64,000 nucleotides of DNA from Desulfovibrio legallii (GTDB lineage Bacteria > Desulfobacterota > Desulfovibrionia > Desulfovibrionales > Desulfovibrionaceae): contig NZ_SIXC01000001.1 of the NCBI RefSeq assembly GCF_004309735.1, positions 168,317 to 232,316 on the forward strand, read 5' to 3'. The notes under the pieces were generated by a model. That model did not search any database. It saw only the letters and a program-made list of their open reading frames with translations, and was not told where the DNA came from. Positions 1 to 9,139 of this stretch are shown in pieces. The position numbers and the translations under genes were made by a program. Positions within the stretch are counted from its first letter, which is position 1; each line of letters starts with the position of its first letter.

Positions 1-1
1 A

Positions 2-562
2 CTGTACAACAAACTGCGCGATAACTACCCCTTTAGTCCCTATACTGTAGACGCTGAGCTTTCATTGGCAGACGCCTACTATCTGGACGAGGAGTATGCG
101 CTCGCGTCAGAAACGTACAAGGATTTCGAATCGTTGCACCCCCGGCATGAGGCCATACCCTATGTGCTCTACCAGACGGGCATGTCCCTCATGAAGCAGT
201 TCCATTCCATCGATCGGGCCACCACAGAGCTGGAAGCCGCCTACGAATACTTCAACCGACTGTGTCAGACCTTCCCCGACTCGCCGTACGTCAAGAGTGC
301 GCAGGAGAACATGATTGCCTGCCGCAAGCTCATGGCCGAACACGAGCTGTATATTGCGGACGTGTTCTGGCACATGAAGAAATATGGTCCTGCCTGGCGT
401 CGCTACGACTACATCGTCAACAGCTTCAAAGATGTTCCGGAAGTAGCCGAGCACGCCAAGGAAAAAAGTTTGGCCGCCTACCACAACTATCGTGAAGACC
501 AGGCCAGACTCACGCGGGAAAAACGCCAGGGCTCCTGGAAAGAATGGTTCACCTGGCTGTAG
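2..562 (+). CDS. bamD: Outer membrane assembly lipoprotein BamD (5' truncated)
   Basis: The reading frame is open from the first bases of the window, so the start, signal peptide and lipobox lie outside. The visible 186 residues are TPR-like helical repeats of the BamD/YfiO/ComL type, with the recurring pattern of a short helix pair after a Pro-X-Ser-Pro-Tyr turn (NYPFSPY, TFPDSPY). This family is a lipoprotein of the BAM complex, working on the periplasmic face of the outer membrane to assist beta-barrel insertion. The C-terminus is basic and ends at TAG 560-562. Assignment is by fold and motif style only; another TPR lipoprotein is the main alternative. Confidence 0.8.
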   Translation: MYNKLRDNYPFSPYTVDAELSLADAYYLDEEYALASETYKDFESLHPRHEAIPYVLYQTGMSLMKQFHSIDRATTELEAAYEYFNRLCQTFPDSPYVKSAQENMIACRKLMAEHELYIADVFWHMKKYGPAWRRYDYIVNSFKDVPEVAEHAKEKSLAAYHNYREDQARLTREKRQGSWKEWFTWL

Positions 563-617
563 CGTTTTAGCACCCCGGCACGCACGGTCGTGGCTTGTGG
601 GGCGCGTCTGAAAATCC

Positions 618-662
618 GACCACCTTTTCCCGGCTGGGTGTGCCCGCCGGGAAAAGGTGGTC
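618..662. repeat. Perfect 17-bp inverted repeat, terminator-like
   Basis: Arms GACCACCTTTTCCCGGC (618-634) and its exact reverse complement (646-662) flank an 11-nt loop that itself contains a GGG/CCC pair. It sits between the bamD stop and the next start codon. There is no T-run after either arm, so it is not a textbook intrinsic terminator; it could be a transcription-attenuating or 3'-end-protecting stem. Confidence 0.7.
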
Positions 663-706
663 GCGCAACCGGGCCTGCACACGGACCGGAACAGTACGAG
701 AGCGGC

Positions 707-2173
707 ATGGCAACCGCACCAGCCCCTGTACCCACATCAGAAAGCAACGAAAAACAAAAAGCCGCAGTGGTTTCCCTGCTGGCCGCGCTGGGGCTTACCC
801 TGCTCAAACTGGCCGTGGGCCTGACCACCAACAGCCTGGGCATTCTTTCCGAGGCCTTGCACAGCGGCCTGGATCTCCTGGCCGCAGCCATGACCCTGCT
901 GGCCGTGCGTATTGCCGCCAAACCCGCGGACCAGGGGCACCCCTACGGCCACGGCAAGGTGGAAAACCTCTCTGCTTTGGGTCAGACCTTGCTGCTTTTT
1001 CTGACCTGCGTCTGGGTGGTGCATGAAGGCGTGACGCGTCTGCTCGCCGGGGCCAGCCCTGTGACGCCCTCACTTTGGGGCGTGGGCGTCATGGCCGTTT
1101 CCATGGCCGTGGATATTAACCGCGTGCGCATCCTGCGCCGGGTGGCCCGCCGCTATAAAAGTCAGGCCCTGGAGGCCGACGCCCTGCATTTTTCCACGGA
1201 TATTCTGTCCTCGGCCGTGGTGCTGGCCGGCGTTCTGGCCGTCTGGCTGGCGGCGGCGCTGCGCCTGCCAGAGCCCCTGCACCGGATGCTGGCGCAGGCC
1301 GACACCGTGGCCGCGCTTCTGGTGGCGGTCATTATTTTCCGCGCCAGCCTGCACATGGCCGCCACGGCGGTAAACACGCTCATGGATTCCGGTTCAGCCG
1401 AAGCGCAGCAGGGCGTGATCCGGGCCGTACAGGCCGTGCCGGGCATAGCTGAAGTGCGTCGCGCGCGGGTGCGCGTGAGCGGCCCGCAGAGTTTTGTGGA
1501 CCTTACCGTGGGGGTTGCGCCCGGCCTGCGTGTGTCCGATGGGCACCGTCTGGCCCACGAGGCGGAAGTGGCCGTGGCTGGGGTGCTGCCCGGCGCGGAC
1601 GTCACCGTACATGTGGAACCCGCCAAGGTGCGGGGTGCGGGCGATCCTTTTGCCCTGGTGCAGCGGCTGGCCTCAGAGCATGGCCTTGCCGTGCACAATG
1701 TGCACATTCTGCACGCAGATACGGGCGCACGCATTGAGCTGCATGTGGAGTTGCCGGGCGACACGCCCTATGCCCAGGCCTACGCCCGCGTGGGGAACTT
1801 TGAAGCGGGCCTAGGCAAAGCCTTGCCCGGCGTGGAAGTGCTGAGCCACCTGGAGCCGGAAAATCCCGTTGCCGCACAGGAAGCCGGGGCCGCCGTGTCC
1901 GTGCCTCTGGCGGACATGGCCTGGGAGGAAATCCGCAAGGCCACGGCACAGGAGCCGCTGGTCAGCAACCCACACCGCTTTGCCACCTACACCCTGCCAG
2001 AGCAGGGCGTCTGTCTTTCCTTTCACTGCGGCGTCAATGGCACTCTCAGCGTAGAAGAGGCCCATACGGTCTGCAACCGTCTGGAGCAGCGCATCCGTGC
2101 GGCGGTGCCCTTGGTGGGGCGCATCGTCATCCACATGGAGCCGGAAGCCCCTGCCGGAGGAGTCCGGGCCTGA
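707..2173 (+). CDS. Cation diffusion facilitator (CDF) family divalent metal exporter with extended C-terminal domain
   Basis: The first about 210 residues are the six-helix CDF membrane domain. The two metal-site motifs are visible in helix 2 (HSGLD) and helix 5 (HFSTD), the arrangement of Zn/Fe/Mn-proton antiporters. The cytosolic tail is unusually long (488 aa against about 300 for the family). It contains the usual ferredoxin-like dimerisation domain ending DVTVHVEP, then two more segments of similar layout ending VLSHLEPE and IVIHMEPE, which suggests three tandem copies. ATG 707 was chosen over upstream in-frame codons because those would run through the inverted repeat at 618-662. The metal cannot be told from sequence. 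Confidence 0.85.
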   Translation: MATAPAPVPTSESNEKQKAAVVSLLAALGLTLLKLAVGLTTNSLGILSEALHSGLDLLAAAMTLLAVRIAAKPADQGHPYGHGKVENLSALGQTLLLFLTCVWVVHEGVTRLLAGASPVTPSLWGVGVMAVSMAVDINRVRILRRVARRYKSQALEADALHFSTDILSSAVVLAGVLAVWLAAALRLPEPLHRMLAQADTVAALLVAVIIFRASLHMAATAVNTLMDSGSAEAQQGVIRAVQAVPGIAEVRRARVRVSGPQSFVDLTVGVAPGLRVSDGHRLAHEAEVAVAGVLPGADVTVHVEPAKVRGAGDPFALVQRLASEHGLAVHNVHILHADTGARIELHVELPGDTPYAQAYARVGNFEAGLGKALPGVEVLSHLEPENPVAAQEAGAAVSVPLADMAWEEIRKATAQEPLVSNPHRFATYTLPEQGVCLSFHCGVNGTLSVEEAHTVCNRLEQRIRAAVPLVGRIVIHMEPEAPAGGVRA

Positions 2174-2192
2174 AGCCGGGAAGTTTAGCATC

Positions 2193-2320
2193 TAGAGCAG
2201 TTTACGAATGAAATGAGTTAATTGCTCTGCAAGGATTTTCTTGAAAATCCTTGCCACGAAATGCGAGAAGGCAGGCTTTGCCTGCCGTAAGCGAGCATTT
2301 CAAGTGTTTAAATATTCTAG
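2193..2320 (+). repeat. R2 structured intergenic repeat, copy 1
   Basis: A 128-bp unit nearly identical to 10740-10867. It folds into three hairpins: AGAGCA/TGCTCT near the left end, a perfect 12-bp stem GCAAGGATTTTC with a TT loop, and a long stem GAAATGC/GCATTTC enclosing GGCAGGC/GCCTGCC. Its ends are short inverted repeats (CTAGAG and TTCTAG). It lies just downstream of the CDF gene and abuts an R1 repeat. Confidence 0.85.
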
Positions 2321-2324
2321 AGAA

Positions 2325-2547
2325 GATTGCCTTTGAGAATGTGTATTCTCAAAGGTTACGGCACGCTCGTTCCGGCGCTTACCCGAGCAAATACATAGCG
2401 CTGCTGTCTTTGCCCGTAACTTCCTTTGTTGTAATGGGCCAAGCTCCTGCGTCGCACAACGGCTGCAGCTACGCTTGCGCGCCACGGCGGGCAGGCGGCG
2501 GTCGTCTGCTTACGCAACCGCCAGAGCATGTTAACGTTGCAATGCCG
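2325..2547 (+). repeat. R1 structured intergenic repeat, copy A (full length)
   Basis: The left end is a perfect 11-bp hairpin (arms CCTTTGAGAAT and ATTCTCAAAGG, 2330-2355). Next come a module with ACGGCACGCTCGTTCCG, a core with CAGCGCTGCTGTCTTTGCCC-like sequence, and a GC-rich module with GTCTGCTTACGCAACCGC. The right end is a palindrome centred on AACGTT. The same modules in the same order recur at 14669-14880, 40553-40740 and, in part, elsewhere. It lies between convergent genes. The remaining 2548-2699 shows no feature. Confidence 0.85.
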
Positions 2548-2699
2548 CGATGGAGATTGTGCAAAGAAAAGCCGCGTCTCTGCGGTTTGGTCGCGACGCT
2601 GCGCAACTGACGTGGGCCGGCATCCCCGTGGCGGGCGTTTCCGGCGGAAAGCATTCCCTGGTGGGCCTGCTCCGTGCAGTGCGGATAGCGCTCACTGCG

Positions 2700-3332
2700 T
2701 TATTCCAGACAGGCTTGTCTGCTCTCTTTTTCCACAGCTGCAGAGCCGTCCGCCGGGGATATGCCTGCCGCCGCACCAAGGCAGCGCCACAGTTCGTCCA
2801 GCCCCAGGCCTGTGGAGGCGGCCGTCAGCAGCGGGCGGCGGGGCAGCAGGGCTTCCCATTCCTTTTGGCGGGCGGCGCGTTCGCGCTGGTTGCATTTGTC
2901 GGCCTTGGTCAATATGGGCAGCAGGGGCAGGCCGTGGGTGCGGGCAAAATCCACCAGGTTTTTGTCCAGCTGCTGCGGGGGCAGGCGGCAGTCCAGCAAC
3001 AGGGCCAGAGCACGCAGGGCCTGGCAGCCCAGAAAGTATTTTTCCATGAGGCGGGCCCACTTTTCTCGTTCAGCATGGCTGGCGCGGGCATAGCCGTAGC
3101 CCGGCAGATCCACCAGGTAAAAGCCCGTCGGCTCCACGCGGTAAAAATTGATGGAACGTGTCTTGCCCGGCGTGGCGCTGACCTTGGCCAGCTTGCGACG
3201 ACCGGCCAGGGCGTTGAGCAGGGAGGATTTGCCCACATTGGAGCGGCCGGCCAAAGCGATCTGCGCCTCGGGACGGTCCATGAGCTGATCGGGAGTGTAG
3301 ACCGTGGCTTCCAGAGCAAGGGTAGGGCGCAT
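2700..3332 (-). CDS. ysxC: Ribosome biogenesis GTP-binding protein YsxC/EngB
   Basis: A 210-residue TRAFAC-class GTPase needed for large-subunit assembly in bacteria where it has been studied. Visible motifs are G1 [10 protein letters not shown]2 region SATPGKT, G3 DLPGYGYA and G4 TKADK, all at the spacing of the EngB/YihA family. ATG 3332 is preceded by a GAGG ribosome-binding site; an upstream ATG at 3404 would add an unrelated basic stretch. It is monocistronic and convergent with the CDF gene, with repeats R2 and R1 between them, and divergent from efp. Confidence 0.93.
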   Translation of the reverse strand: MRPTLALEATVYTPDQLMDRPEAQIALAGRSNVGKSSLLNALAGRRKLAKVSATPGKTRSINFYRVEPTGFYLVDLPGYGYARASHAEREKWARLMEKYFLGCQALRALALLLDCRLPPQQLDKNLVDFARTHGLPLLPILTKADKCNQRERAARQKEWEALLPRRPLLTAASTGLGLDELWRCLGAAAGISPADGSAAVEKESRQACLE

Positions 3333-3364
3333 ACAAACCTCATGTGTTGCTTGAAGGCTGTGCC

Positions 3365-3392
3365 TTGACAAGCGCCTGATGTTGGATAAGAA
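3365..3392 (+). promoter_or_regulatory. Candidate sigma-70 promoter for efp
   Basis: A consensus -35 TTGACA (3365-3370) is followed 16 bp later by TAAGAA (3387-3392) in the divergent ysxC-efp gap. It is 178 bp upstream of the efp start, leaving a long leader. Confidence 0.45.
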
Positions 3393-3569
3393 GTATGGAT
3401 TCACAGCGCTGCCCTACGGCAAGCGCTCTTTACGGTAGCCGCTCTCGCTCCCCTTGGCAAATGCCGGCTGACCCGGCTGCCCGGCGGCGCAGGGTCCGAA
3501 TGGGCCCGGTCGCGCGCCGGGAGTGTGCGCGATGCACCATCCCGAATCCGCTTTTATGGAGGAAAACCC

Positions 3570-4127
3570 ATGTATTCAACCACGGATTTCCGCAAGGGCC
3601 TGAAGATTGAAGTGGAGGGCACCCCTTACGAAATTGTGGAGTTTCAGCACTTCAAGCCCGGCAAGGGCGGCGCGATGGTGCGCACCAAGCTGCGCAACAT
3701 CCTCACTGGCCGTATGCAGGACATCACCTTTCGTTCCGGTGAAAAGGTGGAGAAGCCCGATCTGGAAACCCGCGACATGCAGTTTCTTTATCGTGAAGAC
3801 GATAATCTCATTTTCATGGATATGACCTCCTACGAACAGATGCAGATGCACATCAACGCCACGGACGGCAAGGAAGGTTTCCTTAAGGATGGGCAGGAAT
3901 GTCGCGTGCTGTTCTACAAGGGCAATCCGCTGGATGTGGATATTCCCCTGAGCCTAGTGCTGGAAGTGGTGGAAACCGAACCCGGCGCCAAGGGCGATAC
4001 GGTGAGCAACGTCACCAAGGCCGCCAAGCTGGAAACCGGCATCTCGGTTCAGGTGCCCATTTTCGTCAATGAGGGCGACCGCATCAAGGTGGACACCCGT
4101 ACCAAGGAATACCTGGGTCGGGAATAG
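3570..4127 (+). CDS. efp: Translation elongation factor P
   Basis: 185 residues, the normal EF-P length, with KOW-like N-terminal and two OB domains. EF-P binds between the P and E sites and relieves stalling at polyproline stretches. The loop that carries the modified residue reads FKPGKGGA, so the tip residue is lysine, not the arginine of the EarP-dependent type; no lysyl-modifying enzyme is in this window. Start ATG 3570 has a strong TATGGAGG ribosome-binding site. ftsK follows closely and may be co-transcribed. Confidence 0.96.
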   Translation: MYSTTDFRKGLKIEVEGTPYEIVEFQHFKPGKGGAMVRTKLRNILTGRMQDITFRSGEKVEKPDLETRDMQFLYREDDNLIFMDMTSYEQMQMHINATDGKEGFLKDGQECRVLFYKGNPLDVDIPLSLVLEVVETEPGAKGDTVSNVTKAAKLETGISVQVPIFVNEGDRIKVDTRTKEYLGRE

Positions 4128-4150
4128 TCCTGTCCAGGGAGGGTAGCCCT

Positions 4151-6661
4151 ACGGATTCCCACAAGTTCAGTCGCGAGCTTTTCGGCCTTTTTCTGCTGTT
4201 CTGGGCTTTACTGCTTCTGCTCAGCCTGGGCAGTTTTGACGCCAATGACCCCAGCCTCAACCATGTGGTCAGCGGCGCGGCAGTGGTGCACAACAAAGCG
4301 GGGCTGTTCGGCGCTTACGCTGCAGGTTTTCTTAACGACGTGTTTGGCGTGGTGGCCCTGCTTTGCCCGCTGGCTTTTGGGGCGCTGGGCGCTGCGTGCA
4401 TTTCTCCCGCTTACAGTCTGCATTGGCTGCGCTGGTGCGGCTTTTTCCTTATGACGCTCTGCCTGCTGGTGCTGGCGGCGGCAGGGGATTTTTCCGTGGG
4501 CGACCTCTGGGGCGGCGGCATGGTGGGCAGCGCCCTGCACAATAACGCCAGCCACTATCTCAGCCCCGGCGGTTCAGCCCTGCTCTGGCTGTTTGTGGCC
4601 CTGGTGGGCACGCAGCTGGCGGGCAATATCTCCTGGTTTACCCTGGCCGGCCGGCTGGGGCGCTGGCTGCACGCCCGCTGGCTGACCTGGCGGGAAAAGG
4701 CCGCGCAAAAAGAAAAAGCGTCCGCTTCCGAAGCTGTCAGCTTTGCCGAGCCGGAACCTGCGGCAGCAGGCGCGGAAGAGACTCCCGTGCTGGATCGCCT
4801 GCTGGCCCGTTGGCGCCTGCCCGCGCGTGATCTCTGGACCAGGCTGCTGGATAAACTGGGCGACATCCGGCCCACTGCAGGGCGGCTGCCCAGGGTCTAT
4901 GAGGACGGTAACCCCATAGATGCGCCTGGGTCGGGCAGTTTGGGGGCAGCTGACTCCGGCACGGAGCAGCCTGACGCGGACGCCCCACCCGTTAAAGGGG
5001 CGGATTCCGTGGCTCCGGGCACGGCGTCGGGCTTTGCGCTTGACGATGACCCCTTCCCCCGGGCTGAAGCCTTCGGGCCTGCGACGCCTTCTACGCCTGT
5101 CGCGCCTGCCGACGCGGCAAAGCCGCAACCCGCTCCTGAAGAAGCGCCTGCCGCTCCCGCCCCTGAGGAGAAAGCCCCGCGCGGCGGTGGGGTGCGGGCC
5201 GCTTTGGCCCCCCTGCTGGGCAAAAAGGCCCCCATTCCTCTGCCTGGCCTGGACCTGCTGGCCCCCCCGACCAAAACGGCGGGCGGTCCGGCCCGGGAAG
5301 ACCGGGAGGCCAGGGGCAAGGCCCTTATCGCCTGCCTCAAGGATTTTGACATTCAGGGCGAGCTGGTGCGCATTACACCCGGCCCCGTGGTCACCATGTA
5401 TGAAGTGCGCCCGGCGCCCGGCATCCGGGTGAGCCGCATCGCCAATCTGAGCGACGACCTTTCCTTGGCCCTCAAAGCCATTGCCGTACGCATCCAGGCC
5501 CCCATACCCGGCACGGACACCGTCGGCATAGAGATCCCCAATGAGAACCGTGAAACCGTCAATTTTCGCGAGCTGGCGGCCTGCGAGGCCTTCCGCAAGG
5601 GCTGCGGCCCTCTGACCATGATCCTCGGCAAGGACATTGCCGGGCAGCCCTACATGGCCGATCTGACCCGCATGCCGCACCTGCTGGTGGCCGGGGCTAC
5701 TGGCGCGGGCAAAAGCGTCTGCCTCAACGGCATCCTCATCAGCCTGCTTTACCGCACGCAGCCGGAAGACCTGCAGCTTTTGCTGGTGGACCCCAAGCGC
5801 ATCGAAATGGCCGTGTATGCCGACGAACCGCACCTGGTGCACCCCGTGGTCACGGAAATGAGCGAGGCCAAAAACGCCCTGGACTGGGCCGTGCACGAGA
5901 TGGACCGCCGCTACGAAGCCATGGCCCGGCTGGGCGTGCGCAACGTGGCCGGCTTTAACCAGAAGCTGGCCGCCTACAAAAATGACCTGCCGTCCGACTT
6001 TGCCGACCTGGAGCCTTTGCCTTATCTGGTCATTGTCATCGACGAGCTGGCGGACCTTATGATGACCGCCGCCCGCGAGGTGGAAACCAGCATTGTGCGT
6101 CTGGCCCAGCTGGCCCGCGCGGCGGGCATCCACATGATTCTGGCCACCCAGCGCCCCAGCGTGGATGTGGTCACGGGGCTGATCAAGGCCAATTTCCCCT
6201 GCCGCATTTCCTTCCAGGTCACTTCCAAGCACGATTCGCGCACCATTCTGGACCAGGTGGGCGCGGAACACCTGCTGGGCCGGGGCGACATGCTCTTCAA
6301 GCCCAGCGGCGGCCGTCTGCTGCGCCTGCACGGCCCCTTCCTGAGCGACGAGGAGGTGCAGCGCGTGGTGGCCCACTGGAAGCGCCACCTGCGGCCTTCC
6401 TATAAGGTGGATTTTGCGCAGTGGAGCCCGGAAGCGGCCAACGGCGGTTCCGGCGGCGGTGGCGGCGGCGATGCGGCCCAGGATCCTCTGTATAGCGAAG
6501 TGCAGGTTTTTGTAAGCGAGCAGGGCAGGGCCTCCATATCCCTGGTGCAACGGCGTTTCAAAATCGGTTTCAACCGCGCCGCCCGCCTGGTAGAGCAACT
6601 GGAGCAGGACGGCATCATCGGCCCGGCCGACGGCAGCAAACCCAGGGCGGTGGTGAAGTAA
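4151..6661 (+). CDS. ftsK: DNA translocase FtsK/SpoIIIE (probable ACG start)
   Basis: 836 residues. The N-terminus has four membrane helices (first one LFGLFLLFWALLLLL), then an Ala/Pro-rich linker and the RecA-like motor with Walker A GATGAGKSV (about residue 516) and Walker B LVIVIDEL. A Gly-rich hinge and a winged-helix gamma domain end the protein. The family pumps DNA at the division septum and activates XerCD. The first conventional in-frame start (GTG 4265) would delete helix 1. Homologous-looking sequence continues upstream to a strong AGGGAGGG ribosome-binding site (4136-4143), with ACG at 4151 seven bases after it; no ATG, GTG or TTG lies between. The start is inferred. Confidence 0.93.
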   Translation, partial: TDSHKFSRELFGLFLLFWALLLLLSLGSFDANDPSLNHVVSGAAVVHNKAGLFGAYAAGFLNDVFGVVALLCPLAFGALGAACISPAYSLHWLRWCGFFLMTLCLLVLAAAGDFSVGDLWGGGMVGSALHNNASHYLSPGGSALLWLFVALVGTQLAGNISWFTLAGRLGRWLHARWLTWREKAAQKEKASASEAVSFAEPEPAAAGAEETPVLDRLLARWRLPARDLWTRLLDKLGDIRPTAGRLPRVYEDGNPIDAPGSGSLGAADSGTEQPDADAPPVKGADSVAPGTASGFALDDDPFPRAEAFGPATPSTPVAPADAAKPQPAPEEAPAAPAPEEKAPRGGGVRAALAPLLGKKAPIPLPGLDLLAPPTKTAGGPAREDREARGKALIACLKDFDIQGELVRITPGPVVTMYEVRPAPGIRVSRIANLSDDLSLALKAIAVRIQAPIPGTDTVGIEIPNENRETVNFRELAACEAFRKGCGPLTMILGKDIAGQPYMADLTRMPHLLVAGATGAGKSVCLNGILISLLYRTQPEDLQLLLVDPKRIEMAVYADEPHLVHPVVTEMSEAKNALDWAVHEMDRRYEAMARLGVRNVAGFNQKLAAYKNDLPSDFADLEPLPYLVIVIDELADLMMTAAREVETSIVRLAQLARAAGIHMILATQRPSVDVVTGLIKANFPCRISFQVTSKHDSRTILDQVGAEHLLGRGDMLFKPSGGRLLRLHGPFLSDEEVQRVVAHWKRHLRPSYKVDFAQWSPEAANGGSGGGGGGDAAQDPLYSEVQVFVSEQGRASISLVQRRFKIGFNRAARLVEQLEQDGIIGPADGSKPRAVVK

Positions 6662-6758
6662 CCCTCGCCCCGCGGCGGCCCGGACGCCGGACCAGACACC
6701 TTTCGGCGACGCCCGGCTGCGCGCCGTCGGAAAAGGCGGCTTCGGCCGCGGAGGAAGT

Positions 6759-7430
6759 ATGCGCGCTCTTGTCCTGGCATTTCTGGCCCTGGCCCTGTGC
6801 GCTCCCGCCCCGGCGGCGAGCGCTGCCGACCCTCTGACGCAGACCATTCAGGCCCGCTACGAAAAACTGCAGGCTTTTTCCGCCGGCTTCACCCAGACCC
6901 TCAGCCACAAGGAGAGCGGCTCGGTGGAGCAACGGCAGGGCACGCTGCTGTTCCAAAAGCCCCTGCGCATCCGCTGGCAGACGGCACGGCCCCATGAAGA
7001 AACGCTGGTGGTCACGGACAGGGAGATCTGGGACTATCTGCCCGACGAAGACGTGGCCTATCGCTACCCGCCGAGCCTGGTGCAGGATTCACGCAGCATT
7101 ATCCAGGTCATCACCGGTCAGGCCGCCCTTACCAAAGACTTTGAAATCAAGAATGAAGGACAGGACGATGGTCTGGTCAGGCTGCGGCTCTACCCCAAAG
7201 ACCCTTCGCCGCAGATGGTGGAGGCCGTCATCTGGGTGGAGCGGAATACGGGCTATATCCGTCGGGCCGCCATCACGGATTTTTACGGCAACGGCAACGA
7301 CGTGCGCCTCACCAGCTTTACGCCCGACGCCCGTCTGGAGGCCGGGGCCTTCAGCTTTACGCCGCCCAAGGGCATAGAGGTGGAAGACCGCATTGACCAT
7401 AAGGTTCCCGAACGGGAACTGTTCAAATAA
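6759..7430 (+). CDS. lolA: Outer membrane lipoprotein carrier protein LolA
   Basis: 223 residues with a clear Sec signal peptide (cleavage expected near ASA-ADPL). The mature part matches LolA, the periplasmic chaperone that moves lipoproteins from LolCDE to the outer membrane. Visible family features are GTLLFQKPLRIRW, the YLP/DVAYRY strand region and a C-terminal SFTPPKGIEV segment. The ribosome-binding site GAGGAAGT precedes ATG 6759, 97 bp after ftsK, which suggests one transcript. Its presence fits the BAM component at the window start. Confidence 0.9.
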   Translation: MRALVLAFLALALCAPAPAASAADPLTQTIQARYEKLQAFSAGFTQTLSHKESGSVEQRQGTLLFQKPLRIRWQTARPHEETLVVTDREIWDYLPDEDVAYRYPPSLVQDSRSIIQVITGQAALTKDFEIKNEGQDDGLVRLRLYPKDPSPQMVEAVIWVERNTGYIRRAAITDFYGNGNDVRLTSFTPDARLEAGAFSFTPPKGIEVEDRIDHKVPERELFK

Positions 7431-7569
7431 TTTTTTCGGCGCCTGCGGCCGCTTGTGCCGCCTGTCGCGTACGGCCGGGCAGCGGGTAAAAAATACCCAG
7501 CTGCGTAAAAGTCACCCACTTTTGCCGACAAACAGGCGCAGCGTCGCTGCGGAACCCTGCCGGGCCGCA

Positions 7570-7598
7570 TTGTTTTTCTACCAGAGATAGCATAGAAT
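7570..7598 (+). promoter_or_regulatory. Candidate sigma-70 promoter for the S1-domain gene
   Basis: TTGTTT (7570-7575) and TAGAAT (7593-7598) are separated by exactly 17 bp and lie 44 bp upstream of the chosen start codon. Two small hairpins (about 7478-7503 and 7506-7523) lie between lolA and this site. Confidence 0.55.
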
Positions 7599-7641
7599 TT
7601 ATAACTCAAGTATGAAATCCGCTTGTGAAGGAGCAGGAAAG

Positions 7642-9126
7642 ATGATCGAGGAGAAAACCCCGGCCGTCGCGCCGGAGGAAGGCGTTGAAGATTTTGCCGC
7701 GCTGCTGGCGGCCCACGAGGCCACAGCAGGGCGTCTGCAGCCCGGCCAGAAGGTGGAAGGCACGGTCATCGCCATCAGCGGCGACAATGTCTTTGTGGAT
7801 GTGGGCATCAAGGTGGACGGCATCCTAGACCGCAAGGACATTCTGGACGCTGAGGGCAACGAAACCGTCAAGCCCGACGATAAGCTGGAAGCCTGGGTCA
7901 TCGGCGTTTCTCCGCAGGAAATCCGCCTTTCCCGTTCCATGAGCGGTAGCGGCGTGGCGGCCATAGAAGAAGCCCGCGACAGCGGCGTGCCCGTGGAAGG
8001 TCGGGTGGCAGCCATCTGCAAGGGCGGCTACACCGTTGAAGTACTGGGCAAAACTGCGTTCTGCCCCGGCAGCCAGATCGGCGCGTCCACGGCGGAAGCC
8101 GAAGGCCTGGTGGGCCGCACCCTGCAGTTCCTGGTCACACGGGTAGAAAATCGTGGGCGCAACATTGTGGTTTCGCGCCGCGCCCTGCTGGATCGTGAGC
8201 GGCAGGAAAATCTGGACGCTTTGCTCCAGACCCTCAAGGTGGGCGATACGGTGGAAGGCACGGTCAGCCGCCTGGCCCCCTTTGGCGCTTTTGTGGAACT
8301 GGCCCCGGCCGTGGAGGGCATGATCCATATTTCCGAGCTTTCCTGGTCCAGAGTCAGCGCCCCGGATGAGGCCGTGAGCCTCGGCGACGTGGTGCGCGCC
8401 AAGGTGCTCAACCTGGAAAAGGACAAAAAAGGGCAGGTGCGCATAGCCCTTTCGCGCAAGCAGGCCCAGGGCGACCCCTGGCAGGAAGTTTCCCAGCGCC
8501 TTACCCCCGGCGAAGTGGTGCCTGGCAAGGTGGTGCGCCTGGCGCCCTTCGGCGCTTTTGTGGAAATTCTGCCCGGTGTGGAAGGGCTGGTGCACATTTC
8601 TGAAATGTCCTGGGAACGGCGGGTGCTCAAGGCCGAGGACGTGGTGCAGCCTGGCGATGCCGTATCCGTAAAAATCAGGGACATCAATCCTGAAACCCGC
8701 CGCATATCTTTGAGCCTGCGTGAAGCCGAAGGCGACCCCTGGCAGGACGCGGCCCAACGCTTCCCCGTGGGCGCCAGCGTTGACGGCACGGTGGAAAGCC
8801 GCAGCCAGTACGGCCTGTTTGTTACGCTTGCTCCCGGCATCACCGGTCTGTTGCCCGCCGGGGTGCTCAAAAGCGCCAAAAACGCCGCCCAGTTCAGCAA
8901 ATTGGACAAAGGCGACGCCGTGACCCTGGTGGTGCAAAATATGGACCCTGCGGCCCGACGCATCAGCCTGGCTCCCGAAGGCACCGAAGCCGCAGAAATG
9001 GCCGAGGATAAGGCCTGGCGGCAACATGCCAAAGCCGCAGCCGGCCACGGCGCCGGAAGCAATGGCGGCAGCATGGGAACAAGTATTATGGCACAGGCTT
9101 TGCAGAAGGCTTTGCAGAAAAAATAG
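7642..9126 (+). CDS. S1 RNA-binding domain protein, RpsA-like (five S1 repeats)
   Basis: 494 residues with five successive S1/OB-fold repeats. The third and fourth are the most canonical (RLAPFGAFVEL...GMIHISELSW and RLAPFGAFVEI...GLVHISEMSW). The family binds single-stranded RNA on the ribosome or acts in RNA metabolism. Genuine bacterial S1 usually has six domains and about 550 residues, so this may be a paralogue rather than rpsA itself. ATG 7642 is preceded by AAGGAG at 8 nt; the upstream ATG 7612 has no ribosome-binding site. The C-terminus is Gly/Ala-rich. degP follows after 13 bp. Confidence 0.82.
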   Translation: MIEEKTPAVAPEEGVEDFAALLAAHEATAGRLQPGQKVEGTVIAISGDNVFVDVGIKVDGILDRKDILDAEGNETVKPDDKLEAWVIGVSPQEIRLSRSMSGSGVAAIEEARDSGVPVEGRVAAICKGGYTVEVLGKTAFCPGSQIGASTAEAEGLVGRTLQFLVTRVENRGRNIVVSRRALLDRERQENLDALLQTLKVGDTVEGTVSRLAPFGAFVELAPAVEGMIHISELSWSRVSAPDEAVSLGDVVRAKVLNLEKDKKGQVRIALSRKQAQGDPWQEVSQRLTPGEVVPGKVVRLAPFGAFVEILPGVEGLVHISEMSWERRVLKAEDVVQPGDAVSVKIRDINPETRRISLSLREAEGDPWQDAAQRFPVGASVDGTVESRSQYGLFVTLAPGITGLLPAGVLKSAKNAAQFSKLDKGDAVTLVVQNMDPAARRISLAPEGTEAAEMAEDKAWRQHAKAAAGHGAGSNGGSMGTSIMAQALQKALQKK

Positions 9127-9139
9127 CAAGGAGCTTTCC

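Noticed and set aside
2251..2610. 119-codon plus-strand frame in the 2.2-2.6 kb gap
   Set aside because: It lies wholly inside the R2 and R1 repeats, and the matching repeats elsewhere do not preserve the frame.
4574..6847. Long open frame on the minus strand opposite ftsK
   Set aside because: It is the complement of a well-supported gene; the translation is His/Gly/Arg-rich with no family motif.
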